A model generated the notes under the pieces. It was not told where the DNA came from and searched no databases. It saw only the letters and a program-made list of their open reading frames with translations. A program made the translations under genes and the position numbers. A stretch of 12,030 nt of DNA from positions 1 to 12,030 of the forward strand of contig JAZLCO010000038.1 in the NCBI GenBank assembly GCA_045614225.1, written 5' to 3'. Below, piece after piece: positions 1 to 6,167 of the stretch (its first letter is position 1; every line of letters begins with the position of its first letter). This stretch comes from UBA9715 sp045614225 (GTDB taxonomy: Bacteria > Actinomycetota > Coriobacteriia > Coriobacteriales > Eggerthellaceae).

Positions 1-1
1 C

Positions 2-31
2 ATCGAGGAGAGGCTCGGTAAGGCGGCGTGA
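2..31 (+). CDS. Possible C-terminal tail of an upstream gene (partial)
   Basis: Reading from base 2 gives a nine-residue tail, IEERLGKAA, ending at a TGA at 29-31. Its composition (charged, amphipathic, ending in small residues) and codons fit the end of a typical gene here. It is only ten codons, another frame is also open across this stretch, and no family can be named. The call is an inference from the edge position. Confidence 0.25.
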   Translation: MEERLGKAA

Positions 32-70
32 CGCGCATGGTGTAGAATGCAACCGGTTCCGGGTGATGCT

Positions 71-111
71 GCGTTCGCTCGGGCGGGCTGAAGCCCGCGC
101 CTCGCAAACGC
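71..111. repeat. GC-rich imperfect hairpin, REP-like
   Basis: The core is GCGGGC (83-88), a TGAA loop (89-92) and GCCCGC (93-98). Outside it, GCGTT at 71-75 faces AACGC at 107-111 with a few mismatches and bulges, giving an arm of about 18 nt. No T-run follows directly; the nearest T6 is at 145-150, so it is not a standard intrinsic terminator. Such GCGGGC/GCCCGC hairpins are common as dispersed intergenic repeats, but copy number cannot be judged from one window. Confidence 0.4.
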
Positions 112-170
112 AGTCGTGACACCAACAATCGGCACACTACCCCGTTTTTTGCTAAATCTGTTACATTTTG

Positions 171-674
171 TCAAATCCGAGGCCGATTTTTGCCCAAACT
201 CAGTTTTCTTAGTTTGTTTGCGTCTGATTTACCACTTATTGACCCCATAGCTGGTCGATTAAGCACGCGCTCAGCGAGATGATTTGCCGAACGCTCAGTA
301 AAGAACGAATAATACGAGGTACCCGTACGCCTTCGCCAATGCTTGAACCCAGGAAAGTTGAGCCATATGACCGACGGTAAGCCGATGGTAGGTAAATACA
401 TCGGACCGAGGATGAGCGACTGAATCGTATGGCCGTATTCATGAACGAGCAGCGACTCGTCGACGGATTGTTCGGCTTCCAGCGCATTGTCTGACCCGTT
501 CATGAAAACGAAAGGCCCCGATGACAGCGCTTTGTGCGAATTCCACGTCGTGACGATTGCTCCATGGTAGCGGAAGTGGGGTCGGCCGCGATGCGCTAGC
601 AGTACAGCAAGTCCGACGAGAGTCTGCGGAAAGCCCCAAATGGTTTGGGCGATGACGTAGGCTGAATCACGCAT
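171..674 (-). CDS. Small membrane protein with HEYGH metalloprotease-like motif
   Basis: This encodes a 167-residue protein. Residues about 5-27 form a hydrophobic segment; the active-site-like motif H78-E79-Y80-G81-H82 is followed at once by a second hydrophobic stretch (about 84-108). E127, in FFTERSAN, sits where a third zinc ligand of a gluzincin-type site could be. HExxH next to a membrane segment suggests a membrane-embedded or membrane-anchored zinc peptidase, but the motif alone does not prove catalysis and I cannot name a substrate. The basic tail (from about residue 140) is lysine- and arginine-rich, and its DNA is clearly more AT-rich than the neighbouring genes. A weak AGGA lies just before the ATG. 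The gene is divergent from the ABC-F remnant and idi. Confidence 0.7.
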   Translation of the reverse strand: MRDSAYVIAQTIWGFPQTLVGLAVLLAHRGRPHFRYHGAIVTTWNSHKALSSGPFVFMNGSDNALEAEQSVDESLLVHEYGHTIQSLILGPMYLPTIGLPSVIWLNFPGFKHWRRRTGTSYYSFFTERSANHLAERVLNRPAMGSISGKSDANKLRKLSLGKNRPRI

Positions 675-726
675 GTCCTATCTTTCTTTTCCAGCCTCAT
701 TCGATGGTGGATGTTCGTTTCCGAGA

Positions 727-783
727 AGGTAATATACAAGGCTATGAACCTTCAGCTTGAACATGTTTCCAAATCGTTTGGCG
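727..783 (+). repeat. Direct repeat copy A: duplicated ABC-F promoter and start
   Basis: This stretch matches 1578-1635, upstream of and into the intact ABC-F gene. Bases 750-783 equal 1602-1635 with no mismatch (34 bp). The preceding 23 bases match apart from a few substitutions and a one-base indel, and include both -10 boxes and both ATG codons. The two copies are about 850 bp apart and bracket idi. Confidence 0.85.
730..743 (+). promoter_or_regulatory. -10 box of duplicated ABC-F promoter (leaderless type)
   Basis: TAATAT at 730-735 ends 8 bases before the ATG at 744. A start of transcription about seven bases after the box would fall at 742, leaving almost no leader; no Shine-Dalgarno sequence is visible. 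It corresponds to TAAGAT at 1581-1586 in the intact copy. On the other strand TATATT (736-731) could serve the minus-strand peptidase-like gene, but that is weaker. Confidence 0.4.
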
Positions 784-854
784 CACGCCTGCATATCGAA
801 AAGGGGTGCGCTTTCCTCGTTTTGGGGAATGAAAGAGATATGAGCGTTGAATAG
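744..854 (+). pseudogene. Truncated ABC-F gene start (remnant)
   Basis: A 36-codon reading frame starts MNLQLEHVSKSFG, almost the same as the N terminus of the intact ABC-F protein encoded from 1596 (MILQLEHVSKSFG). After residue 13 the sequence runs into unrelated codons and stops at TAG (852-854), before any Walker A motif. It therefore cannot encode a working ATPase. The best reading is a relic of a duplication or of an insertion event around idi. It may still be transcribed from the copied promoter and could in principle act as a short leader ORF for idi, but that is speculative. Confidence 0.7.
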
Positions 855-883
855 CTTGTCGGGATGGGGCTGCTATCCATGCG

Positions 884-918
884 TACAATAAATAGCACAA
901 CGAATTCGGCAAAAAGGA
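884..918 (+). promoter_or_regulatory. Putative idi -10 box and ribosome binding site
   Basis: TACAAT at 884-889 is a fair -10 hexamer; no well-spaced -35 was found. AAGGA at 914-918 lies seven bases before the idi ATG at 926 and decides that start. Unlike the leaderless genes nearby, idi appears to have a true leader of about 30 nt. Confidence 0.4.
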
Positions 919-925
919 TGCGCCA

Positions 926-1561
926 ATGAACACCGAAGATTGCATTGTGGAAACGTCCGAAAAAACGCAAGTGGATAATGAGATTGTCGGTCAGGCATCG
1001 CGCGACGACTTGATGGCAAACGATCCAGCTCGCGATGACCTGCTGATCTTGGTGGACGGCAGGGACCGCGAAATCGGGACCGCCACGAAATTGCAGGCCC
1101 ACGTGGAGGGGACGCTTCATCGGGCATTTTCGGTCGTGCTTTTGCGCGACGGGGAGGAAGGTCCGGAGTTGTTACTGGCCAAGCGCTCGATGGCGAAATA
1201 CCATTCGGGGGGTTTGTGGGCCAATTCCTGTTGTTCGCATCCGCGCGTCGGAGAAGAAACCATCGAGGCCGCGTACCGGCGCGTCCGTGAAGAGCTCGGG
1301 TGCGATGCGGTTGATTTGCGTGAAATCACGGCATTTGTGTACCGAGCTGAATTCGACAACGGGCTTTGCGAGCATGAGTTCGATCATGTCATAATCGGTC
1401 GCTGCAAAGGCGATATCGTGCCCGACCCCGCTGAAGCGAGCGATGTCCGCTGGATTGATTTCGATACGCTCGCATCTGAGCTCATGAGCGAGCCGACCAA
1501 GTTCGCAGTGTGGGCGCCAATCGTGTTCACCATGACGATGGCGGCCGTAGAAGAGCGGTAA
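926..1561 (+). CDS. idi: Isopentenyl-diphosphate delta-isomerase, type 1
   Basis: The enzyme interconverts IPP and DMAPP in the cytosol, supplying starter units for isoprenoids such as menaquinone side chains and polyprenyl lipid carriers. The 211-residue protein shows the Nudix-type isomerase pattern. By alignment from memory to E. coli Idi: metal ligands H59, H65 and H105; catalytic C103 in ANSCCSHP; catalytic and metal-binding glutamates E149/E151 in CEHEFD; and W196 in FAVWAP. The degenerate Nudix helix covers about 108-125 (VGEETIEAAYRRVREELG). An acidic stretch of about 35 residues precedes the usual start. M30 could be an alternative start, but it lacks an RBS while ATG 926 has AAGGA. 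The gene stands alone, between a broken and an intact copy of the ABC-F start. Confidence 0.93.
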   Translation: MNTEDCIVETSEKTQVDNEIVGQASRDDLMANDPARDDLLILVDGRDREIGTATKLQAHVEGTLHRAFSVVLLRDGEEGPELLLAKRSMAKYHSGGLWANSCCSHPRVGEETIEAAYRRVREELGCDAVDLREITAFVYRAEFDNGLCEHEFDHVIIGRCKGDIVPDPAEASDVRWIDFDTLASELMSEPTKFAVWAPIVFTMTMAAVEER

Positions 1562-1577
1562 AGCCATGCGCGCTATC

Positions 1578-1635
1578 AGGTAAGATACGTAGGCTATGAT
1601 TCTTCAGCTTGAACATGTTTCCAAATCGTTTGGCG
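1578..1635 (+). repeat. Direct repeat copy B: intact ABC-F promoter and start
   Basis: This is the partner of the repeat at 727-783. It covers the last bases before the ABC-F gene, its -10 box, its ATG and the first 13 codons. The perfect 34-bp core is 1602-1635. It is long enough for occasional homologous recombination, which would delete or amplify the idi segment. Confidence 0.85.
1581..1595 (+). promoter_or_regulatory. Leaderless promoter of the ABC-F gene
   Basis: TAAGAT at 1581-1586 is followed by only nine bases before ATG 1596, and no Shine-Dalgarno motif is present. A transcript start near 1593 would give a leader of about three bases. No convincing -35 is seen. Confidence 0.4.
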
Positions 1636-3719
1636 GGCGCACTCTGTTCGCCGACGCGACAATACGTCTCGAGGAATACGACCGCCTTGCGCTCGTCGGC
1701 CCTAACGGCGCTGGCAAGACCACGCTGCTGCGCATCATCTCGGGCGAAGAAGACGCCGATTCTGGTCGCATCGTGTTAGCAAAGGATGCGCGCATCGGCT
1801 ACCTCGAACAGGAGGCTATCGAGATGGGGGAGAATCCCATCTTCGAGGAGGTCCTCTCGTCACAAGTCGAGATTCTCGAGGCCGAGCGACGCCTGAAGAA
1901 ACTCGAGGCCGAGCTCGGCGCCAATCCGACCGAACAGCAGCTGGCTGCGGCGGGTCGGGCGCGCGACAACTATGAGATTTTGGGTGGTTACACCATTGAG
2001 TCGAAGGTTCGCTCGGTGCTGTTCGGCCTTGGGTTCAAGGAGGACGACCTCAATCGCTTGACCAGCGAGTTCTCGGGTGGTTGGCAGATGCGTCTGGCAC
2101 TGGCAAAGCTGCTTGTGCGCAATCCCGAAGTGCTGCTGCTCGACGAGCCGACCAACCATCTCGATCTCGAGAGCGTGCGCTGGCTCGAAAGTTTCCTGCG
2201 CGGCTACACCGGCACGGTTATCGTCGTGTCGCACGACCGCGCCTTCATGGACAACATGGTCGACCGTGTTGCCGAGATCGATAACGGCCAGGTCATCCTC
2301 TACAAGGGCAATTACACGGCCTACCTGAAGGCACGCGAACAGCGCATCGAGCAGCTGCGCGCTGAACAAAAGCAGCAGCTCGAGGAGATTGCGCGTCTCG
2401 AAGCGTTCGTCGAGAAGTTCCGCTACAAGGCTACGAAAGCCCGCCAAGCGCAAGATCGCGAAAAGAAACTCGAGCGCCTGCGCCAGAACCTGGTGGCCAT
2501 CCCCGAAGAGCGCAAGACCGTGCACTTCAACTTCCAGCAGCCCGAGCGTACGGGCGACGAGGTGGTGAAGGCGCGCGGCCTCGTGAAGCGTTACGGCGAT
2601 AACACGGTTTACGACGGACTCGATTTCTCGCTGTACCGCGGCGAGAAGGTGGCGCTCGTCGGCCCTAACGGTTCGGGCAAATCAACCTTGCTCAAGATGA
2701 TTGCCGGCGCGCTCGAGCCCGATGCGGGCACAATCGAGTATGGCATGCGTGTGTCGAAAACCTACTACGCGCAGCACCAACTTGAGGAACTGAACTCGGG
2801 CAACACCGTGTTCGAAGAGCTCGACCGCGTGGCACCCGGTTGGACGATTGCCCAGGTGCGCACGCTGCTCGGAGCATTCCTCTTCAACGGCGACGACGTC
2901 GATAAGAAGGTGAGCGTGCTGTCGGGTGGCGAAAAGAGCCGACTTGCGTTGGCGAAGATGCTCGTGGCGCCGCGACCGCTTCTCTGCCTCGACGAGCCGA
3001 CCAACCATCTGGACATCTCGAGTGCCGACGTGCTCGAGCAGGCGTTGCAGCACTTCGACGGCACGATCCTGCTCATCACCCACGATCGGCATTTGATTCG
3101 CAGCATCGCCAATCGCATTGTCGAGGTCAAGCCCGGCAAGGTCACCGACTTCGCAGGCGATTACGATTACTACCTGTTCAAGACTGGGCAGGTCGACGAG
3201 GACCGCTCGACAGTCGATGAATCCAAGGCCGCGGGCAAGGGCAAGTCGGGCACGCTGGGCCAGCATTCCCAAGCGACTTCCAGCGTTACACACGCGGGGA
3301 AAAGCGCCAAGGCAGACAGCAAGTCGACCGACACGAAGGTGACGGTGCGCCGTCATCGCGGAGAGAAGCAACCGGCCTCTGAGCTGAAGCCGCTGACAGC
3401 CGAAAAGGGCTCGGCTCCAAAAACCAAGGAACAGAAGCGCCGCGAGGCAGAAGCCCGAAACCGCGCCTACGCTGCGCTCAAGAACCACCGCAAGCGCATC
3501 GAAGAGCTCGACAAACAGCTCGAGCGCGATAATGCGCGCATGCAAGAGGTGTTGGCGCTGCTCGCAGACCCCGACTTCTACACCCGCGAGGAGAATACGT
3601 CCGACATCATTGCCGAGCATGCGAAGCTCAAGCAGCGTATCGAAAAAACCGAGGAAGAGTGGCTCCTCCTGAACGAGGAGCTCGAGGAAGAAATGGCACG
3701 GCAGCAAGCCAATGCTTAA
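1596..3719 (+). CDS. ABC-F family ATPase (ribosome-associated translation factor type)
   Basis: A 707-residue soluble protein with two ABC ATPase domains and no membrane segments. Domain 1 has Walker A GPNGAGKT (35-42), signature SGGWQ (160-164) and Walker B with LLLDEPTNHLD (180-190). Domain 2 has Walker A GPNGSGKS (356-363), signature LSGGE (442-446) and Walker B with LCLDEPTNHLD (464-473). Between them, about 240-320, is the charged helical linker typical of ABC-F proteins, which in studied members reaches the ribosomal E/P-site tRNA. After domain 2 comes a low-complexity linker rich in Lys, Ser, Thr and Ala (about 530-615), then a coiled coil (about 615-705), as in Uup- or YdiF-type members. 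All catalytic motifs are intact. A housekeeping translation role is more likely than antibiotic resistance, but resistance cannot be excluded from sequence. It overlaps trmL by 8 bp. Confidence 0.93.
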   Translation: MILQLEHVSKSFGGRTLFADATIRLEEYDRLALVGPNGAGKTTLLRIISGEEDADSGRIVLAKDARIGYLEQEAIEMGENPIFEEVLSSQVEILEAERRLKKLEAELGANPTEQQLAAAGRARDNYEILGGYTIESKVRSVLFGLGFKEDDLNRLTSEFSGGWQMRLALAKLLVRNPEVLLLDEPTNHLDLESVRWLESFLRGYTGTVIVVSHDRAFMDNMVDRVAEIDNGQVILYKGNYTAYLKAREQRIEQLRAEQKQQLEEIARLEAFVEKFRYKATKARQAQDREKKLERLRQNLVAIPEERKTVHFNFQQPERTGDEVVKARGLVKRYGDNTVYDGLDFSLYRGEKVALVGPNGSGKSTLLKMIAGALEPDAGTIEYGMRVSKTYYAQHQLEELNSGNTVFEELDRVAPGWTIAQVRTLLGAFLFNGDDVDKKVSVLSGGEKSRLALAKMLVAPRPLLCLDEPTNHLDISSADVLEQALQHFDGTILLITHDRHLIRSIANRIVEVKPGKVTDFAGDYDYYLFKTGQVDEDRSTVDESKAAGKGKSGTLGQHSQATSSVTHAGKSAKADSKSTDTKVTVRRHRGEKQPASELKPLTAEKGSAPKTKEQKRREAEARNRAYAALKNHRKRIEELDKQLERDNARMQEVLALLADPDFYTREENTSDIIAEHAKLKQRIEKTEEEWLLLNEELEEEMARQQANA

Positions 3720-4173
3720 CGTTGTCCTCATAGAGCCCGAGATTCCGCAGAACACGGGCAACATCGCCCGGACTTGCGCATGCACGGGCGCGTGTTTGCA
3801 CCTCGTCGAGCCGATGGGTTTCCGCCTCACGCAGCGCAACCTCGCGCGGGCTGGCTGCGATTACTGGGACGAGGTCGAGATTGTGCGCTGGTCGTGCGTC
3901 GACGAGTTCTTGGAAGCGCATGGTTCAGATGAACTGCACCTGTTCACGGGTCGCACGAATCGCAACTACGTTGACGTTGCGTATGGCGCTGACGCTTTCC
4001 TGCTGTTCGGCTGCGAGAGCGCCGGCATCGACCCTGCGATTCTCGACCGCTATGCCGATTGCTGCGTGCGCATTCCCATGCGCGAGGGTTTGCGCAGCCT
4101 GAACCTTTCCAACGCCGTGGCCATCGCGACATACGAGGCGTTGAGGCAATCAGGTTTCGCAGGGCTCGAATAA
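3712..4173 (+). CDS. trmL: tRNA (cytidine/uridine(34)-2'-O)-methyltransferase TrmL
   Basis: A 153-residue SPOUT-class enzyme, the usual size for TrmL, which uses S-adenosylmethionine to methylate the ribose of wobble base 34 in certain tRNAs. Visible motifs are IPQNTGNIAR (11-20), the LLFGCESAG segment (97-105; most relatives have FGxE with a Pro nearby) and the trefoil-knot motif IPMREGLRSLNLSNA (121-135). The ATG lies inside the end of the ABC-F gene (8-bp overlap) and has no strong RBS, so translation probably depends on re-initiation after the ABC-F stop. The pairing of a ribosomal ATPase with a tRNA modifier fits a translation-related operon. Confidence 0.92.
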   Translation: MLNVVLIEPEIPQNTGNIARTCACTGACLHLVEPMGFRLTQRNLARAGCDYWDEVEIVRWSCVDEFLEAHGSDELHLFTGRTNRNYVDVAYGADAFLLFGCESAGIDPAILDRYADCCVRIPMREGLRSLNLSNAVAIATYEALRQSGFAGLE

Positions 4174-4186
4174 AGGGTTCGAATAA
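4161..4186 (+). repeat. 13-bp tandem duplication over the trmL stop codon
   Basis: AGGGCTCGAATAA (4161-4173) is followed directly by AGGGTTCGAATAA (4174-4186), with one difference. The first unit ends exactly with the trmL stop codon TAA. It looks like a small slippage or repair duplication, immediately left of the REP-like palindrome at 4190-4212. Confidence 0.75.
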
Positions 4187-4189
4187 GAA

Positions 4190-4212
4190 AGACAGGGGTC
4201 AAGCCCCTGTCT
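4190..4212. repeat. REP-like palindrome downstream of trmL
   Basis: AGACAGGGG (4190-4198) and CCCCTGTCT (4204-4212) form a perfect 9-bp stem around TCAAG; a U-G pair would extend it to a three-base loop. No T-run follows, so it is a poor intrinsic terminator. The right foot continues CTCATTAGC (4211-4219), which matches CTCATTCGC at the right foot of the RAYT-flanking palindromes (from 10207 and 11108) in eight of nine positions. This suggests, but does not prove, a related repeat family. Confidence 0.55.
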
Positions 4213-4264
4213 CATTAGCACGCGACTTCTCGCAATCTCAGGCAGATTCGCTCTACGCTTCGTC

Positions 4265-4295
4265 CCAGATGTCCCTCAAAATCTGGAGCTTTTTT
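4265..4295 (+). terminator. Weak intrinsic-terminator-like hairpin
   Basis: CCAGAT (4265-4270) can pair with ATCTGG (4281-4286) across a ten-base loop, and a T6 run follows at 4290-4295. The stem is short and the loop large, so efficiency would be low. It is the only candidate terminator for the ABC-F/trmL operon besides the palindrome at 4190-4212. Confidence 0.3.
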
Positions 4296-4372
4296 CGTCC
4301 CAGTGCCATTGGTCGCGATTGGTGGCGATTGCTTTTTTCAATAGTGGCCTGACCGATTCCGCTCAGCGTTAG

Positions 4373-4389
4373 TATCCACGATGTGGATA
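4373..4389. repeat. Perfect 7-bp dyad, operator-sized
   Basis: TATCCAC (4373-4379) and GTGGATA (4383-4389) form an exact inverted repeat around GAT. It lies in the gap between trmL and the EamA gene, which converge here, so a promoter operator is unlikely. It may be a small RNA hairpin or chance. Confidence 0.3.
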
Positions 4390-4485
4390 TAGCTCTGATA
4401 CGCGCTGTGAAGTTCGTCTGTCTCAGATTGCTCGAAATGATTTAACTTGTTTACAGTCGTCATTATGAGGGCGGTTCCCAAATGG

Positions 4486-5349
4486 TTACGACTTCTTCGA
4501 GCGTTCGGGCAGCACTTCCGAGATGATGATCGCTGCAAATACGAGCGCGAAGCCGAACACGATGCGCAGTGTGAGCGTTTCAGCGCTGAGTGCGACGCTG
4601 AACGCCACGCCGAACACGGCCTCGAGGGAAAGCAATAAAGCCGCACTTGCCGGCGGGAGATGGGCTTGCCCGATGTTTTGGAACAGCAAAGCGACCGTTG
4701 TGCAAGCGACAGCCAGATAGGCGAGCGAGATCCAGCAATCCATGGGAAGCGCTGCCCAATCGGGCATCGGTTCGAACAGCCCGCCTACGAAAAGCGAGCA
4801 TGCGGCAACGCCCACGAACTGCCACATGGTCAACACGTAGATGTTGCGTCCTTGCGCGAATTGGGACACGAGTATGATGTGCAATGCGTAGAAGACGGCG
4901 CACACAAGCGTCATCGCGTCGCCGAACCTCATTGTCAAGCTGCCGTCGAGGCTGATGAAGCCAATGCCCACGATGCAAAGAACCGCAGCTACGATGTTGT
5001 AGCGGTTGGGCCGTCGGCGCACGAGCGCCCATGCCAAGAATGGAACGATCACGCAATAGGTGCCAGTCAGAAATGCATTCTTGCCAGGTGTGGTGTCGGT
5101 GATGCCGATGGTCTGCGTGTAGTACGCAAGGAACATGGCCAAGCCGAACAGCAGCCCGAACCCCACATGAGAGCGCTCGAAATAGAGCGCACGTTCCTTC
5201 AAGAACACCACTGCCATGATAATTGCTGCAGCCGTGAATCTGACAGCCAAGATCCATGCGGGCGACATCGAGTTCGTCACGTCTTTGACGATGACGAACG
5301 AGCTGCCCCAAATGATGGTTGCGGCTATGATGAGCAAGCGGTAACGCAT
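4486..5349 (-). CDS. EamA/DMT-family transporter
   Basis: A 287-residue inner-membrane protein with about ten hydrophobic helices in two EamA repeats. The start MRYRLLIIAATIIWGSSFVI matches the typical first helix of drug/metabolite transporters, where WGSSF is a frequent signature, and the second repeat (about 150-280) again ends in hydrophobic helices before a charged tail. Members export or import amino acids and other metabolites; the substrate cannot be told from sequence. A longer frame extends upstream to 5532 but crosses the adk gene and promoter, so the start at 5349 is preferred; its RBS is weak (AAAGAAAA). The gene is divergent from adk with 99 bp between the starts. Confidence 0.88.
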   Translation of the reverse strand: MRYRLLIIAATIIWGSSFVIVKDVTNSMSPAWILAVRFTAAAIIMAVVFLKERALYFERSHVGFGLLFGLAMFLAYYTQTIGITDTTPGKNAFLTGTYCVIVPFLAWALVRRRPNRYNIVAAVLCIVGIGFISLDGSLTMRFGDAMTLVCAVFYALHIILVSQFAQGRNIYVLTMWQFVGVAACSLFVGGLFEPMPDWAALPMDCWISLAYLAVACTTVALLFQNIGQAHLPPASAALLLSLEAVFGVAFSVALSAETLTLRIVFGFALVFAAIIISEVLPERSKKS

Positions 5350-5406
5350 GACGTTTTCTTTATCGATAAGATGCCTTGCGAGACTCCTATTGCGGTCAGA
5401 TTTGGT

Positions 5407-5440
5407 TACAATAACACGAGGACTATCGTCTACGAAAGGA
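5407..5440 (+). promoter_or_regulatory. Putative adk promoter -10 and RBS
   Basis: TACAAT at 5407-5412 is a likely -10 box, without a good -35. AAAGGA at 5435-5440 is a proper ribosome binding site eight bases before ATG 5449. It lies in the divergent adk/EamA control region. Confidence 0.45.
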
Positions 5441-5448
5441 AACCTTCC

Positions 5449-6075
5449 ATGAATATCGTCTTGTTGGGTGCCCCCGGTGCAGGCAAAGGTACGCAAGCTG
5501 CGAAGCTCGTCGAAGAATTCAAGATGCCTCATATTTCCACGGGCGACATGCTACGCGCCGCCGTCAAGGCTGGCACGCCGCTTGGCAAGAAGGCCAAAAC
5601 GTATATGGACGCTGGCGAGCTCGTGCCCGACGACGTTATCATCGGCTTGGTCATCGACCGCCTGCAAGAACCCGACACCGATGTGGGCTTCATCCTCGAT
5701 GGGTTCCCCCGTACTTCCGCACAGGCTGTTGCCCTCGACGCCGAGCTCGGCAAACTTGAGCGCCCGCTCGACGCCGCGCTGCTCGTCGATGTCGACCCCG
5801 AAGTCATCATCAAGCGCCTCACGTCGCGTCGTATGTGCAAGGAATGTGGCTATATCGGCAGCGTTGCCGACGAGTCCTGCCCGAAATGCGGTGGTGAGAT
5901 GTACCAGCGCGACGACGACAACGAGGCCACGGTTCGCAACCGTCTCGAGGTTTACGAGAAGTCGACGTCCCCGCTGATCGATTACTATCGCGGCAGCGAG
6001 CTGCTCGTCTCCATCGACGGCGACCGCAACCCCGACGACGTTTATGCTGACGTGAAGGAAGCGCTGAGCCTCTAA
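5449..6075 (+). CDS. adk: Adenylate kinase, zinc-binding LID form
   Basis: This cytosolic enzyme catalyses ATP + AMP to 2 ADP and maintains adenylate balance. At 208 residues it is close to the usual size of the long bacterial form. It shows P-loop GAPGAGKGT (7-15), the NMP-binding segment with STGDMLR (30-36), DGFPRT (84-89), and a LID with four cysteines, C130, C133, C144 and C147, placed to hold structural zinc. The gap between cysteine pairs is ten residues, shorter than in Bacillus-type enzymes. The start is fixed by AAAGGA at 5435-5440; the frame is open far upstream (to 4660), but that part overlaps the EamA gene. In many bacteria adk sits in the ribosomal spc operon beside secY and map; here it is alone with its own promoter and terminator. 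Confidence 0.95.
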   Translation: MNIVLLGAPGAGKGTQAAKLVEEFKMPHISTGDMLRAAVKAGTPLGKKAKTYMDAGELVPDDVIIGLVIDRLQEPDTDVGFILDGFPRTSAQAVALDAELGKLERPLDAALLVDVDPEVIIKRLTSRRMCKECGYIGSVADESCPKCGGEMYQRDDDNEATVRNRLEVYEKSTSPLIDYYRGSELLVSIDGDRNPDDVYADVKEALSL

Positions 6076-6103
6076 GCGGCAAAAAAGCTTTAGCAGTTTG
6101 AGC

Positions 6104-6137
6104 GAAAGCCCCTGCTTGTGCGGGGGCTTTCTCGTTT
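6104..6137 (+). terminator. Intrinsic terminator of adk
   Basis: A 12-bp stem, GAAAGCCCCTGC (6104-6115) with GCGGGGGCTTTC (6120-6131), has one G-U pair and a TTGT loop and is followed by TCGTTT. It begins about 30 bases after the adk stop. The stem is strong; the T-run is short. Confidence 0.8.
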
Positions 6138-6167
6138 GTGAACCCGTATGGCGCACAGTGCAGTCGC

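Larger units (their letters stand above)
4253..4463 (-). pseudogene. Possible remnant or frameshifted small gene in the trmL-EamA gap
   Basis: On the minus strand, ATG at 4463 opens a 41-residue frame (beginning MTTVNKLNHFEQSETDE) that stops at 4338. A second frame, open from about 4440 down to a TAG at 4253-4255, reads protein-like text, including LSGIGQATIEK and LGRKKLQILRDIWDEA. One frameshift near 4350 would join them into about 70 residues. No RBS or family is recognised. The LSGIG text is faintly like the RAYT C terminus in this window (LTGIGRNIV), but the resemblance is short. It may be decayed coding DNA or chance. Confidence 0.2.

Noticed and set aside
66..119. Short frame starting at ATG 66 behind TAGAAT at 43-48
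   Set aside because: It has 17 codons, no RBS, and overlaps the GC-rich hairpin; there is no evidence that it is coding.
2682..3839. 385-residue open frame on the minus strand opposite the ABC-F gene
   Set aside because: It lies wholly antisense to well-supported ABC-F and trmL coding sequence, is rich in Leu, Arg and Cys without motifs, and is the usual shadow of high-GC codon use.
4059..4352. 97-residue plus-strand frame running out of trmL into the gap
   Set aside because: It overlaps trmL out of frame and its residues show no family pattern; its downstream part crosses the palindrome and T-runs.
4660..5448. In-frame N-terminal extension of adk of 263 codons
   Set aside because: It is antisense to the EamA gene and has no similarity to adenylate kinase; the P-loop protein starts naturally at 5449 behind a clear RBS.
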